NCBI GenBank assembly: GCA_032250895.1
Contig: JAVVEZ010000008.1
Span: 1-61,632 of the forward strand
DNA length: 61,632 nucleotides
Direction: 5' to 3'
DNA from: JAVVEZ01 sp032250895
GTDB taxonomy: Bacteria > Pseudomonadota > Gammaproteobacteria > Pseudomonadales > Pseudohongiellaceae
The notes under the pieces are model-generated. The model saw only the letters and a program-made list of their open reading frames with translations. It searched no databases and was not told the DNA's origin. The stretch's first letter is position 1, and every line of letters begins with the position of its first letter. This document shows positions 52,839 through 61,129 of this stretch, one piece after another. The translations under genes were made by a program, and so were the position numbers.

Positions 52839-54071
52839 CTACTCATGGTCTGCCTTGAGCAGCAGAAATTCTCTAAAACCACCCCGCATGCAATGGTTGG
52901 AAGCCATCGAGGAGGAATAGGCCCCGGCATTGATCAGAGCCAGCCAGGTCTGCTCCGTCATATCCGGCAATTGCGCATTGTCCTGCCAGACATCCAGCGC
53001 TTCGTTGATATTGCCGACCACCTGCACCGGCACCACCGGCTCACCGTCCCAATGCAGCGCAACGGCATGAAAAGGCAAATGATAGTGCGCCGGTTCCGGC
53101 GCGATATTGAAGCCGGCATCGACACCCAGAAACAAGGTGTCACGTTTCTTTTCCAGGTAGGTCTTTGCCAACAACAGAAGACCGGCATCCTTCAGGACAT
53201 AGTCACCCGGCTCCACGGCCAGCGCCAGTTTCCTGGTTCCGAAATTCTCCTTGAGCAGGGCCGCCCAACGGCTCAGATCCAGACGCCGGTCGCTCATGGT
53301 ATGAGCGACACCGAGGCCGCCACCAATATTTACACTGTTGACATCGGGGGCGCTGTCCACAAACCACAGACACTCACTGATGACGCGCTGCCACTGTTCG
53401 AGTTGGGGCGTCAGATAGCCACAGCCGGTATGAAAATGGATGCGGGTGACCCGCAAGCCGCAACGGGCGGCTTCCGCCAGGGCTTCGGCAAACTGTTCCC
53501 GGTAAATGCCAAACTTGGTAGTGACGCTCCCGGCATACTGCAATTTGTCATTGTCATCCCGCCCCACGCCAAGTCCCGGATTGATGCGAATCCCGATCTG
53601 GGTGCCGGGTTTGCGCCTGCCCCACTCGCGAATGGCATGCAGGGAATCACAGTTCATCAGCAGCCCCTCATAACGCGCCAGCAAATCCAGATCGCTGTGG
53701 GACAGGCTGGTCGCCGTAAAGGAAATGTCGGTCGGCGAAAAACCACAACTGACAGCCTGTTCCACCTCGGCGGGAGAGCAGGCATCGATGCCACAAAGGC
53801 CGCTTTGTTTCAGAAACGTGAGCAGCGGCGCAAAGCGGTTGGCCTTCATCGCGTAATAGACGACATGGGGCTGCCCGAGACCGGCGGTATTGATGGCCTC
53901 ATGAATCCGCTGCAGGTTGTGGCGGACCCGCTCCGCAGAATAGACGAAGGCAGGCGTACCGAACTGTCTGGCCAGGGCCGAGACCCGGCGACCGGCAAAA
54001 ATCAACTCACCATCACGATACGACAGGTCGGGGCGCTGCCACCATGTCAAGTTGTGATTGCTGCTGTTCAT
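52839..54071 (-). CDS. PLP-dependent decarboxylase of the DapDC/ODC family with altered active site
   Basis: A 410-residue fold-type III decarboxylase (LysA-like). The PLP lysine is K76 in YYAMKAN, and GVDAGFN and EPGDYVLK are recognisable. The position that reads CESxD in diaminopimelate decarboxylase reads N354-I-N-E-A-L-D360, so the active-site Cys is missing. HIGSQ is replaced by HFHTGCG and EPGR by EPGD. A substrate other than diaminopimelate is likely; related variants occur in siderophore pathways. The ATG (54071) overlaps the SET gene stop as ATGA. Confidence 0.85.
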   Translation of the reverse strand: MNSSNHNLTWWQRPDLSYRDGELIFAGRRVSALARQFGTPAFVYSAERVRHNLQRIHEAINTAGLGQPHVVYYAMKANRFAPLLTFLKQSGLCGIDACSPAEVEQAVSCGFSPTDISFTATSLSHSDLDLLARYEGLLMNCDSLHAIREWGRRKPGTQIGIRINPGLGVGRDDNDKLQYAGSVTTKFGIYREQFAEALAEAARCGLRVTRIHFHTGCGYLTPQLEQWQRVISECLWFVDSAPDVNSVNIGGGLGVAHTMSDRRLDLSRWAALLKENFGTRKLALAVEPGDYVLKDAGLLLLAKTYLEKKRDTLFLGVDAGFNIAPEPAHYHLPFHAVALHWDGEPVVPVQVVGNINEALDVWQDNAQLPDMTEQTWLALINAGAYSSSMASNHCMRGGFREFLLLKADHE

Positions 54072-54559
54072 CAACCGACCAGACCGAAGACCAGCACATC
54101 GTTTTCGCCCATCGCATCATTGACGGGACGCCACTGTGGCTGTTCCAGGCGACCATGAATCCAGCCCCGGCAAACAGCCGCACCACAGCCACAGGGAAAC
54201 TGCCTGAACAGGTAGTCTTCAGTCTGGGCATAGTCCATGGTCAGATAAGTGCCCGGCGCGATGTCGGCCAGCGCGATGACTTTCATATTTTCCATGTCCA
54301 GGAAGATATTCGGTTCGCAGGAATGCAGGAAATACCCCGAAAAATAAGGGTCGTAATTATGACTGCCGGGGGCAATCTGCAGGGTATGCTGGCGAATGTC
54401 AGGCACGACATGACCTGCCATTTTTGCCACGACCTCCCCCTTTTTGAAGCCCCGGTGGCAAATGACGGCCTGCCCGGTACTGGAATCTTTTACGCTGATT
54501 TCAAACTCTGATGCTTGTGGAAATAATGAATCGGACCCAAACTCGGGGGGGTATAACAT
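54071..54559 (-). CDS. SET-domain protein (putative lysine methyltransferase)
   Basis: A 162-residue protein with a compact SET domain. Key parts are HSCEPN (79-84), LTMDY (106-110) and a post-SET-like cysteine cluster C123-x-C125-x4-C130 (CGCGAAVC). These bind S-adenosylmethionine and zinc in eukaryotic-type methyltransferases. Short bacterial SET proteins are known but rarely characterised, so the substrate is open. It is translationally coupled to the decarboxylase gene downstream, hinting at a small-molecule (amine or amino acid) or shared-protein target. Divergent from the siderophore receptor. Confidence 0.85.
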   Translation of the reverse strand: MLYPPEFGSDSLFPQASEFEISVKDSSTGQAVICHRGFKKGEVVAKMAGHVVPDIRQHTLQIAPGSHNYDPYFSGYFLHSCEPNIFLDMENMKVIALADIAPGTYLTMDYAQTEDYLFRQFPCGCGAAVCRGWIHGRLEQPQWRPVNDAMGENDVLVFGLVG

Positions 54560-54720
54560 CAGTTTTATGTCTCCTGTGGGCTTAAAGAGTCGTTTTCCGG
54601 GCAGCCAATAAAAACGGCACGTTTATACACCCAAAACCCTGCCACATGACAATCAAACTTTTTTGTCCTTCTGATTAAAAAACTTCAACGATCTGTCATC
54701 GACTGTACACAATAAAAAGT

Positions 54721-54756
54721 TTGACTTTTACATATATACTAATGATAATCATTATC
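54721..54756 (+). promoter_or_regulatory. Fur box overlapping the promoter of the siderophore receptor
   Basis: The promoter is ttgact (54721-54726), 17 bases, then gataat (54744-54749). A 19-mer at 54738-54756, actaatgataatcattatc, matches the consensus Fur box at 17 of 19 positions and covers the -10. This predicts repression by Fe2+-Fur. The receptor starts at 54798. Confidence 0.85.
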
Positions 54757-54797
54757 GTTTGTATTATTAATAAAATTTATTTCTACAGGAGAAAACC

Positions 54798-56993
54798 ATG
54801 CCCTCTGCGAATCCTCTGTCATCAGACAACACGCTTGTCACAAGCCGTCCCCTGCCCTTGTTGAAAAAAACCGCTCTGGCGCTGGCCATTTCCGGCAGCC
54901 TGTTGACCGGTGCACAGGCCCAAACCGATACCGAACAGAATGCAGGAACGCGACCTCCCGAGGTGATCGATGTCAACAGCTCAGGCTATGGTCACAACCC
55001 TGCCTCTCTGAAATTCGCCCGCTCCCTGCTGGATACCGCACAGACCGTGAACGTCATCCCCAAGACGCTCATCGAACAGCGAGCTGCCACGACCCTCAGG
55101 GACGTGCTGCGCAATGTGTCCGGTATCAGCATGCAGGCCGGGGAAGGTGGCACACCGGCGGGCGACCAGCTTTCCATCCGTGGCTTTGCCGCCCGCACCG
55201 ACATCTTTGTGGACAATGTCAGGGATTTTGGCGGCTATAGCCGGGATCCCTTCAACCTTGAACAGGTGGAAGTGGTCAAGGGTCCGTCTTCGGACTATTC
55301 TGGTCGTGGCTCCACCGGGGGCTCCATCAACCTGGTCAGCAAGACGCCTCATCTGGAAGATAGCACAACCCTCGCCCTCACCCTGGGCAACGCCAGCTAC
55401 AAACGCGCTGCCGTGGATCTCAACCGGAGCCTGCCGGGAAGCACGACGGCGCTGCGGCTCAATGCCCTCTATCACAAACAGGACACCGCAGGCCGCAACG
55501 AAGTCAATAACGAACGCTGGGCACTGGCTCCCTCGCTCGCCTTCGGCGTGGATACCGATACCCAGATAACGCTGAGCCTGTTCCACCTGCAACAGGACAA
55601 CCTGCCGGACTACGGCATTCCCTGGGTGCCGGCAGACAATATCCCTCTTGCCGACTATGCCGACGCCGCCCCGCCGGTGGATTTTGACAGTTTCTTCGGG
55701 CTGAAACAGCGTGACTTTGAAAAAGTGGCCACCTCCATGGCCACCGTGCAACTCGATCGAAGAATCGGCAATAACATGACACTGCGCAACCTGAGCCGCT
55801 GGGGAGTGACCGACCGCAACTCCATCATCACCTCGCCCCGTTTCGTCAGCAATACCAGCACCGACATTCGCCGCAACGATGAAAAGGTCCGCGATGACGT
55901 CGACGACATCATCAGCAACCAGACTACCCTGAGTCTGAATCTCAACAGCGGCGAGAACTGGGAACACCGCATTCTGCTGGGTACCGAGCTCAATCTGGAA
56001 GGCGAAAAACGGCATACCCAGGTCCCGACCGGCGTGGACTCTCCGGCAACCGACCTGTTCAATCCGAACCCGGACGATCCCTCCCTGGAAAATTATCAGC
56101 GCACGGGCGGTGCCAGCGTATCCAATGCAACAGGGCTTGCCGCCTTCCTGTCAGACTCACTGCAGATCGATGAGCACTGGCAGCTCAATGGCAGCGTGCG
56201 CTGGGATTACTTCCGCCTGAAATTCACACCGGATGGGAAGGACTTGATGGCGCGCACCGACACCCTGTTCAGCTACCGCAGCGGCCTGGTCTATAAACCG
56301 GTCTCGCAGGGCAGCATCTACCTGGGTTATGGCACGTCCTTCAACCCGACCGGGGAAGCCCTGTCCATTTCCACCAGTTCCAGGCAGCCGGGTCTGCAAA
56401 ACCTGGATCCGGAAAAAAGCCGTTCTCTGGAGCTGGGCACCAAGTGGGAAGTGTTCCAGCGCAGGCTACTGCTGACGGCTGCCGTGTTCAGGACCGAAAA
56501 GACCAATGCCCGCACCCAGGATCCCGATGACCCCAATGATCTGCTGGTGCTGGAAGGTGAGCAGAGAGTACGCGGCATCGAACTGGGCATGGCCGGCAAT
56601 ATCTCTGAGCATATCAGCCTGTCGGCCGGTTACACTTTCCTGGACACGGCGATTACCGACAGCAAGAATGTGGCAGAAATAGGCCAGGAATTGCCCAACT
56701 CACCCAAGCATTCCTTCAATTTATGGTCCACCTACAGCCCCACGGACACTATGGAATTGGGTTTTGGGGCCCAGTATGTGGATTCCCGCTTCAACAATAC
56801 CGCCAATCTTCGCATGGCACCCGCCTACTGGGTATTTGAAGCCTCCGCCAGCTATTTCGTGCGGGACAATCTCAACCTTCGTTTCAATATCCAGAACCTG
56901 GCAGACAAGGAGTACATCGACTTCGTGGGTGGCGGCCACTTCATTCCCGGTGTGGGCCGCACGGCGCTGCTGTCCATGAACTTCAGCTTCTGA
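54798..56993 (+). CDS. fiu: TonB-dependent siderophore receptor, Fiu-like
   Basis: A 731-residue outer-membrane receptor. It has a signal peptide (ending GAQAQ) and a plug domain (PKTLIEQRAATTLRDVLRNVSGISM, RGFAARTDIFVDNVRDFGGYSRDPFNLEQVEVVKGPSSDYSGRGSTGG in short repeats). The barrel ends in Phe (ALLSMNFSF). Sequence style and the adjacent piuC gene point to catecholate (Fiu/PiuA-like) ligands. The start is ATG 54798 with caggag upstream. Fur control is predicted. Confidence 0.92.
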   Translation: MPSANPLSSDNTLVTSRPLPLLKKTALALAISGSLLTGAQAQTDTEQNAGTRPPEVIDVNSSGYGHNPASLKFARSLLDTAQTVNVIPKTLIEQRAATTLRDVLRNVSGISMQAGEGGTPAGDQLSIRGFAARTDIFVDNVRDFGGYSRDPFNLEQVEVVKGPSSDYSGRGSTGGSINLVSKTPHLEDSTTLALTLGNASYKRAAVDLNRSLPGSTTALRLNALYHKQDTAGRNEVNNERWALAPSLAFGVDTDTQITLSLFHLQQDNLPDYGIPWVPADNIPLADYADAAPPVDFDSFFGLKQRDFEKVATSMATVQLDRRIGNNMTLRNLSRWGVTDRNSIITSPRFVSNTSTDIRRNDEKVRDDVDDIISNQTTLSLNLNSGENWEHRILLGTELNLEGEKRHTQVPTGVDSPATDLFNPNPDDPSLENYQRTGGASVSNATGLAAFLSDSLQIDEHWQLNGSVRWDYFRLKFTPDGKDLMARTDTLFSYRSGLVYKPVSQGSIYLGYGTSFNPTGEALSISTSSRQPGLQNLDPEKSRSLELGTKWEVFQRRLLLTAAVFRTEKTNARTQDPDDPNDLLVLEGEQRVRGIELGMAGNISEHISLSAGYTFLDTAITDSKNVAEIGQELPNSPKHSFNLWSTYSPTDTMELGFGAQYVDSRFNNTANLRMAPAYWVFEASASYFVRDNLNLRFNIQNLADKEYIDFVGGGHFIPGVGRTALLSMNFSF

Positions 56994-57004
56994 GGTGTCT
57001 GAAC

Positions 57005-57682
57005 ATGTTACTGGAAATCCCTGACATTCTGACAAAAGCACAGGTAGCGACAGCAACACAGGAACTGCTGAGCGGGGAATGGGTGGACGGTCGGGTAACC
57101 GCCGGCCATCAGTCCGCCCAGGCCAAGGCCAACCGGCAGTTGCCGGAGGGTTCTGCCGTGGCCCAGACAACAGGCAAGACGATTCTCGAGGCTCTGCAGC
57201 GCAATGGCCTGTTCATGTCCGCCGCGCTTCCCCAGCGCGTGTTCCCTCCCCTGTTCAACCGCTACGAAGGGGGCGAACATTTCGACAACCATGTGGACAA
57301 TGCCATCCGCTATCTGCCCGGCGGTGGCCGCATTCGCACCGACCTCTCGGCCACCTTGTTCTTCTCAGAGCCGGAGGACTACGACGGGGGGGAACTGTTG
57401 ATCGACGACACCTATGGTGCCCACACGGTCAAACTTCCGGCCGGGTCGCTGATTCTCTACCCCTCGACCAGCCTGCACCGGGTCAGCGCCGTGACCCGGG
57501 GCTGCCGTCTGTGTGCCTTTTTCTGGATCCAGAGTCTGGTGCGGGACGATGCCCAGCGTACGCTCTTGTTTGACCTGGACATGGCCATCAACCGGCTGCG
57601 CCAGCACCTGGGGGATCATGAAGCCCTGGTGGCCCAGACCGGCATCTACCACAACCTGCTGCGGCGCTGGGCCGATCCCTGA
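57005..57682 (+). CDS. piuC: PiuC family Fe(II)/2-oxoglutarate (PKHD-type) hydroxylase
   Basis: A 225-residue dioxygenase of the PiuC/YbiX family, found next to iron-regulated TonB receptors and thought to act in siderophore handling. Iron ligands are H96-V-D98 (RYEGGEHFDNHVDNA) and H158 (TSLHRVSA), with R168 as the likely 2-oxoglutarate contact. The gene starts 11 bases after the receptor stop, so both are in one Fur-controlled operon. Confidence 0.93.
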   Translation: MLLEIPDILTKAQVATATQELLSGEWVDGRVTAGHQSAQAKANRQLPEGSAVAQTTGKTILEALQRNGLFMSAALPQRVFPPLFNRYEGGEHFDNHVDNAIRYLPGGGRIRTDLSATLFFSEPEDYDGGELLIDDTYGAHTVKLPAGSLILYPSTSLHRVSAVTRGCRLCAFFWIQSLVRDDAQRTLLFDLDMAINRLRQHLGDHEALVAQTGIYHNLLRRWADP

Positions 57683-57691
57683 GGTTTGAAA

Positions 57692-57880
57692 TCAAAGTTT
57701 GCAATACGGGTCGGCCCGGCGATCGACGACGACGGGCTCCGTACGATAGTCCTGCAGACATTTTTCGCGGGCTTCACGTACACTGGTATGCATCGACAGC
57801 AACCGCCGATGCTCGGAAAGCAGCCACACCTTGTCAGTGGCCAGTACCTCTGCAATATAGATTACTTTTTGCTCTGTCAT
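57692..57880 (-). CDS. Small protein of unknown function
   Basis: A 62-residue basic/acidic protein (MTEQKVIYIAEVLATDKVWL...), with ggag eight bases before ATG 57880. No motif is recognised. It is convergent with piuC (9-base gap) and lies upstream of leuS in the opposite direction. A real small gene is more likely than not because of its Shine-Dalgarno, fit between neighbours and ordinary composition. Confidence 0.6.
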   Translation of the reverse strand: MTEQKVIYIAEVLATDKVWLLSEHRRLLSMHTSVREAREKCLQDYRTEPVVVDRRADPYCKL

Positions 57881-58114
57881 CAGTCCGTCTCCGGTATTGC
57901 CGGCCGTCATTTTCCGGCTCTGGCCTACCCCGAATATTTTTCTGAAGAGTAAAGACCGGAAAATCGGGAATTTCCAATCGCCGCTACCGATATAAGTTCG
58001 TCTACGGTATGCTAGGCGGCTGTCGGCCCATTAATTCCGCCTTCTACGCAGTCATTTTCTGGTCCGTTTCAGATATTTTTATAGCCATTTTCATAGATAT
58101 ACATACGACGACCC

Positions 58115-60592
58115 ATGCAGAATCCGATTACCGAGCAGTATGACCACCAGGCCGTGGAAACCAGCGCCCAGCACTACTGGCAGGAGCACCAGAGCTTCAA
58201 GGTCAGAGTCGAACCCGGACGGGAAAAATTCTACTGTCTCTCCATGTTCCCCTACCCCAGCGGCCGCCTGCACATGGGCCACGTCCGCAATTACACCATT
58301 GGCGATGTGATCAGCCGCTTCCAGCGTATGTTGGGTAAAAATGTGCTCCAGCCCATGGGCTGGGATGCCTTCGGCCTGCCTGCCGAAAATGCCGCCATGA
58401 AACACAATGTGCCGCCAGCCCAGTGGACCTACGAAAATATTGCCTACATGCGCAGGCAGTTGCAGCAGCTCGGTTATGCCTATGACTGGGACCGGGAAAT
58501 CGCCACCTGTCATCCGGACTACTACCGCTGGGAGCAGTGGTTCTTCACCCGCTTGTTTGCCAAGGGACTGGTCTACAAGAAAGAAGCCGAAGTGAACTGG
58601 GATCCGGTGGACCAGACCGTGCTGGCCAATGAACAGGTCATCGATGGCCGGGGCTGGCGTTCCGGCGCACTGGTGGAGCGACGCCGGATTCCCCAATGGT
58701 TCATCAGGATCACCGCCTATGCCCAGGAGCTGCTGGATGATCTCGACCAGTTGCCGGGCTGGCCGGAACGTGTCCGGGTCATGCAGCAGAACTGGATAGG
58801 TCGTTCCGAGGGTCTTGAATTTTCCTTCCGGGTGGCGGGTCAGCACGCAGACATCAGTGTCTATACCACCCGTCCCGACACCATCATGGGGGTCACTTAC
58901 GTAGCCCTCGCACCGCAGCATCCACTGGCCTTGCAGGCGGCCTCGGCAAATCCCGCCCTGGCGGCCTTTATCAAGGAGCAGGATCAGGTCAAGGTCGCCG
59001 AAGCCGAGATGGCCACCATGGAAAAGCTTGGCAGGGATACCGGCTTCAAGGCCATCCATCCCATCAGCGGCGAGGCAGTCCCGATCTGGATTGCCAACTT
59101 CGTGCTGATGTCCTATGGCTCCGGCGCGGTGATGTCGGTACCGGCCCATGATCAGCGCGACTGGGAGTTTGCCAAAAAATACGGCTTGACCATCAAACAG
59201 GTGATCCGGCCTCTGAGCGCTGACAGTGTTTGCGACATTGATAAAGAAGCGTTTATCGAAAAAGGCATCCTGATCAATTCCGGGAGCTACGACGGACTTG
59301 ATTTCCAACAGGCCTTCGAGCAGTTGGTGGCCTTTTTCAGCCATCAGGGCAGCGGCCGCAAGACCGTCAATTTCCGCCTGCGTGACTGGGGCGTATCGCG
59401 TCAGCGTTACTGGGGCACGCCCATTCCCATCATCAACTGTCAGGCCTGTGGTGCCGTAGCGGTGCCGGATCAGGATCTGCCGGTCTTGCTGCCCACTGAA
59501 GTAGACTTCGACGGCAGCGGCTCACCCATCAAGAAGATGCCCTCGTTCTATGCGACCACCTGCCCGCAGTGCGGCGGCAAGGCCGAGCGGGAAACCGATA
59601 CCTTCGATACCTTCATGGAATCCTCCTGGTACTACGCCCGCTTCTGCTGTGCCCGTGAAGAGCAGGCCATGCTCAATCAGGAGGTGGATTACTGGCTGGG
59701 CGTGGATCAGTATATCGGCGGCATCGAGCACGCCATTCTGCACCTGCTCTATGCCCGCTTCTTCCACAAGCTGCTGCGCGATGAAGGCCTGGTGAAATCC
59801 GACGAACCCTTCCAGCGCCTGCTGACCCAGGGCATGGTGCTCAAGGATGGTACCAAGATGTCCAAATCCCAGGGCAATACGGTGGATCCGGAAGGCCTGA
59901 TCGAGCAGTACGGCGCCGATACCGTGCGCCTGTACATGATGTTCACCTCACCGCCGGATCAGAGTCTGGAATGGTCGGACAGCGGCGTGGAAGGCGCCTC
60001 ACGCTTTCTGAAACGCCTGTGGAAGCTGATCGGGGGCTTCACGCCGGGCACAGTGCAGGTAGCTGTGGAGCAGCTCAACAGCGCCCAGAAGGAGCTGCGC
60101 TTCAAGACTCACAGCACCATCAAAAAGGTCAGTGACGACTATGACCGTCGCCAGATCTTCAATACCGCCATTGCCGCCGTCATGGAACTGTATAATGAGC
60201 TCAGCCGCTTCAGCACCCGGCATGATATTCAGGATGGTGGCCAGAACCAGGCCATCGCCCAGGAAGCGATGGAAGCCATGGTCCTGCTGCTGGCCCCCAT
60301 CGTGCCTCATCTGACGCACGTACTGTGGCAGCACCTGGGCAAGGCCGGCGCCGTCATCGACGCACCCTGGCCCGGCTATGATGAGCATGCCCTGGAACAG
60401 ACCAGCATTGCCATCGTGGCCCAGGTCAACGGCAAGGTGCGCGCCCAGATGAGCCTGCCTGCCGATGCATCCAACGCAGACCTGGAAGCCGCCGCGCTGG
60501 GCAATGCCGCGGTCCGGAAATTCATCGAGGGCCTGAACGTCCGCAAGGTCATCGTGGTACCGGGCCGGCTGGTCAACATCGTTGCAGGCTGA
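58115..60592 (+). CDS. leuS: Leucine-tRNA ligase
   Basis: Charges tRNA-Leu in the cytoplasm. The 825-residue product is complete. The HIGH signature is H53-M-G-H56 (PYPSGRLHMGHVRNYTIGD), the CP1 editing domain has TTRPDTIMGVTYVALAP, and KMSKS is at 581-585. A zinc-binding CQACGAV segment follows (ATCPQCGG). It is the first gene of leuS-lptE, and the usual gammaproteobacterial neighbours ybeX and lnt lie about 12 kb to the left. Confidence 0.97.
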   Translation: MQNPITEQYDHQAVETSAQHYWQEHQSFKVRVEPGREKFYCLSMFPYPSGRLHMGHVRNYTIGDVISRFQRMLGKNVLQPMGWDAFGLPAENAAMKHNVPPAQWTYENIAYMRRQLQQLGYAYDWDREIATCHPDYYRWEQWFFTRLFAKGLVYKKEAEVNWDPVDQTVLANEQVIDGRGWRSGALVERRRIPQWFIRITAYAQELLDDLDQLPGWPERVRVMQQNWIGRSEGLEFSFRVAGQHADISVYTTRPDTIMGVTYVALAPQHPLALQAASANPALAAFIKEQDQVKVAEAEMATMEKLGRDTGFKAIHPISGEAVPIWIANFVLMSYGSGAVMSVPAHDQRDWEFAKKYGLTIKQVIRPLSADSVCDIDKEAFIEKGILINSGSYDGLDFQQAFEQLVAFFSHQGSGRKTVNFRLRDWGVSRQRYWGTPIPIINCQACGAVAVPDQDLPVLLPTEVDFDGSGSPIKKMPSFYATTCPQCGGKAERETDTFDTFMESSWYYARFCCAREEQAMLNQEVDYWLGVDQYIGGIEHAILHLLYARFFHKLLRDEGLVKSDEPFQRLLTQGMVLKDGTKMSKSQGNTVDPEGLIEQYGADTVRLYMMFTSPPDQSLEWSDSGVEGASRFLKRLWKLIGGFTPGTVQVAVEQLNSAQKELRFKTHSTIKKVSDDYDRRQIFNTAIAAVMELYNELSRFSTRHDIQDGGQNQAIAQEAMEAMVLLLAPIVPHLTHVLWQHLGKAGAVIDAPWPGYDEHALEQTSIAIVAQVNGKVRAQMSLPADASNADLEAAALGNAAVRKFIEGLNVRKVIVVPGRLVNIVAG

Positions 60593-60616
60593 ACATGACA
60601 GGATGAAAAAAAATCT

Positions 60617-61129
60617 ATGACATCATCGTTCCGTATTCTCGTCGTGCTGTCCCTGCTGACCCTGCTATCGGCCTGTGGTTTTGCGCTGCGCGGCTCGACA
60701 CGGGGGGCGTCACAACTGCCGCCACAACTGCAAACCCTGCAACTGGAGAGTCTGGCCATCAATACCGACCTGGTACGGGAAATGCGCAGCATCCTGCTCA
60801 GCAGCGGCATCACCGTCATCGACAGCCCCCAACCCGGCGTCTACCGCCTGGGCATCGGTCAGGAACAGAGCCGGGAGCGTGTCCTGAGCTTCAATGCCAA
60901 TGCCCGCGCCGGCGAATATGAACTCAGCATGGATGCTCCCTTCCAGCTCCGCTCCGGCACCGAACTGCTGCTCGGTCCGGAAACCGTCACCGTGGACAAG
61001 GTCTACCTGGCCGACCCGGAAAATGCCGTTGCCAAAACAGAGGAGGCCGAACAGATCAAGGCCGAAATCCGCAAGGAACTGGTCGTGCAAATCATGCGGC
61101 GCCTGCAGACAGCCGTCTCTGGAATCTGA
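60617..61129 (+). CDS. lptE: LPS-assembly lipoprotein LptE
   Basis: Outer-membrane lipoprotein that plugs the LptD translocon and helps LPS assembly. The 170-residue product has the signal and lipobox L-S-A-C20, then the GFALRG stretch, which is a hallmark of LptE/RlpB. It follows leuS by 24 bases as usual. In most gammaproteobacteria holA comes next; here it is absent from the following 500 bases. Confidence 0.93.
   Translation: MTSSFRILVVLSLLTLLSACGFALRGSTRGASQLPPQLQTLQLESLAINTDLVREMRSILLSSGITVIDSPQPGVYRLGIGQEQSRERVLSFNANARAGEYELSMDAPFQLRSGTELLLGPETVTVDKVYLADPENAVAKTEEAEQIKAEIRKELVVQIMRRLQTAVSGI

Noticed and set aside
52845..54158. 437-codon plus-strand frame
   Set aside because: It lies antisense to the decarboxylase and SET genes; its translation shows no family motif, while the minus strand gives clear enzymes.
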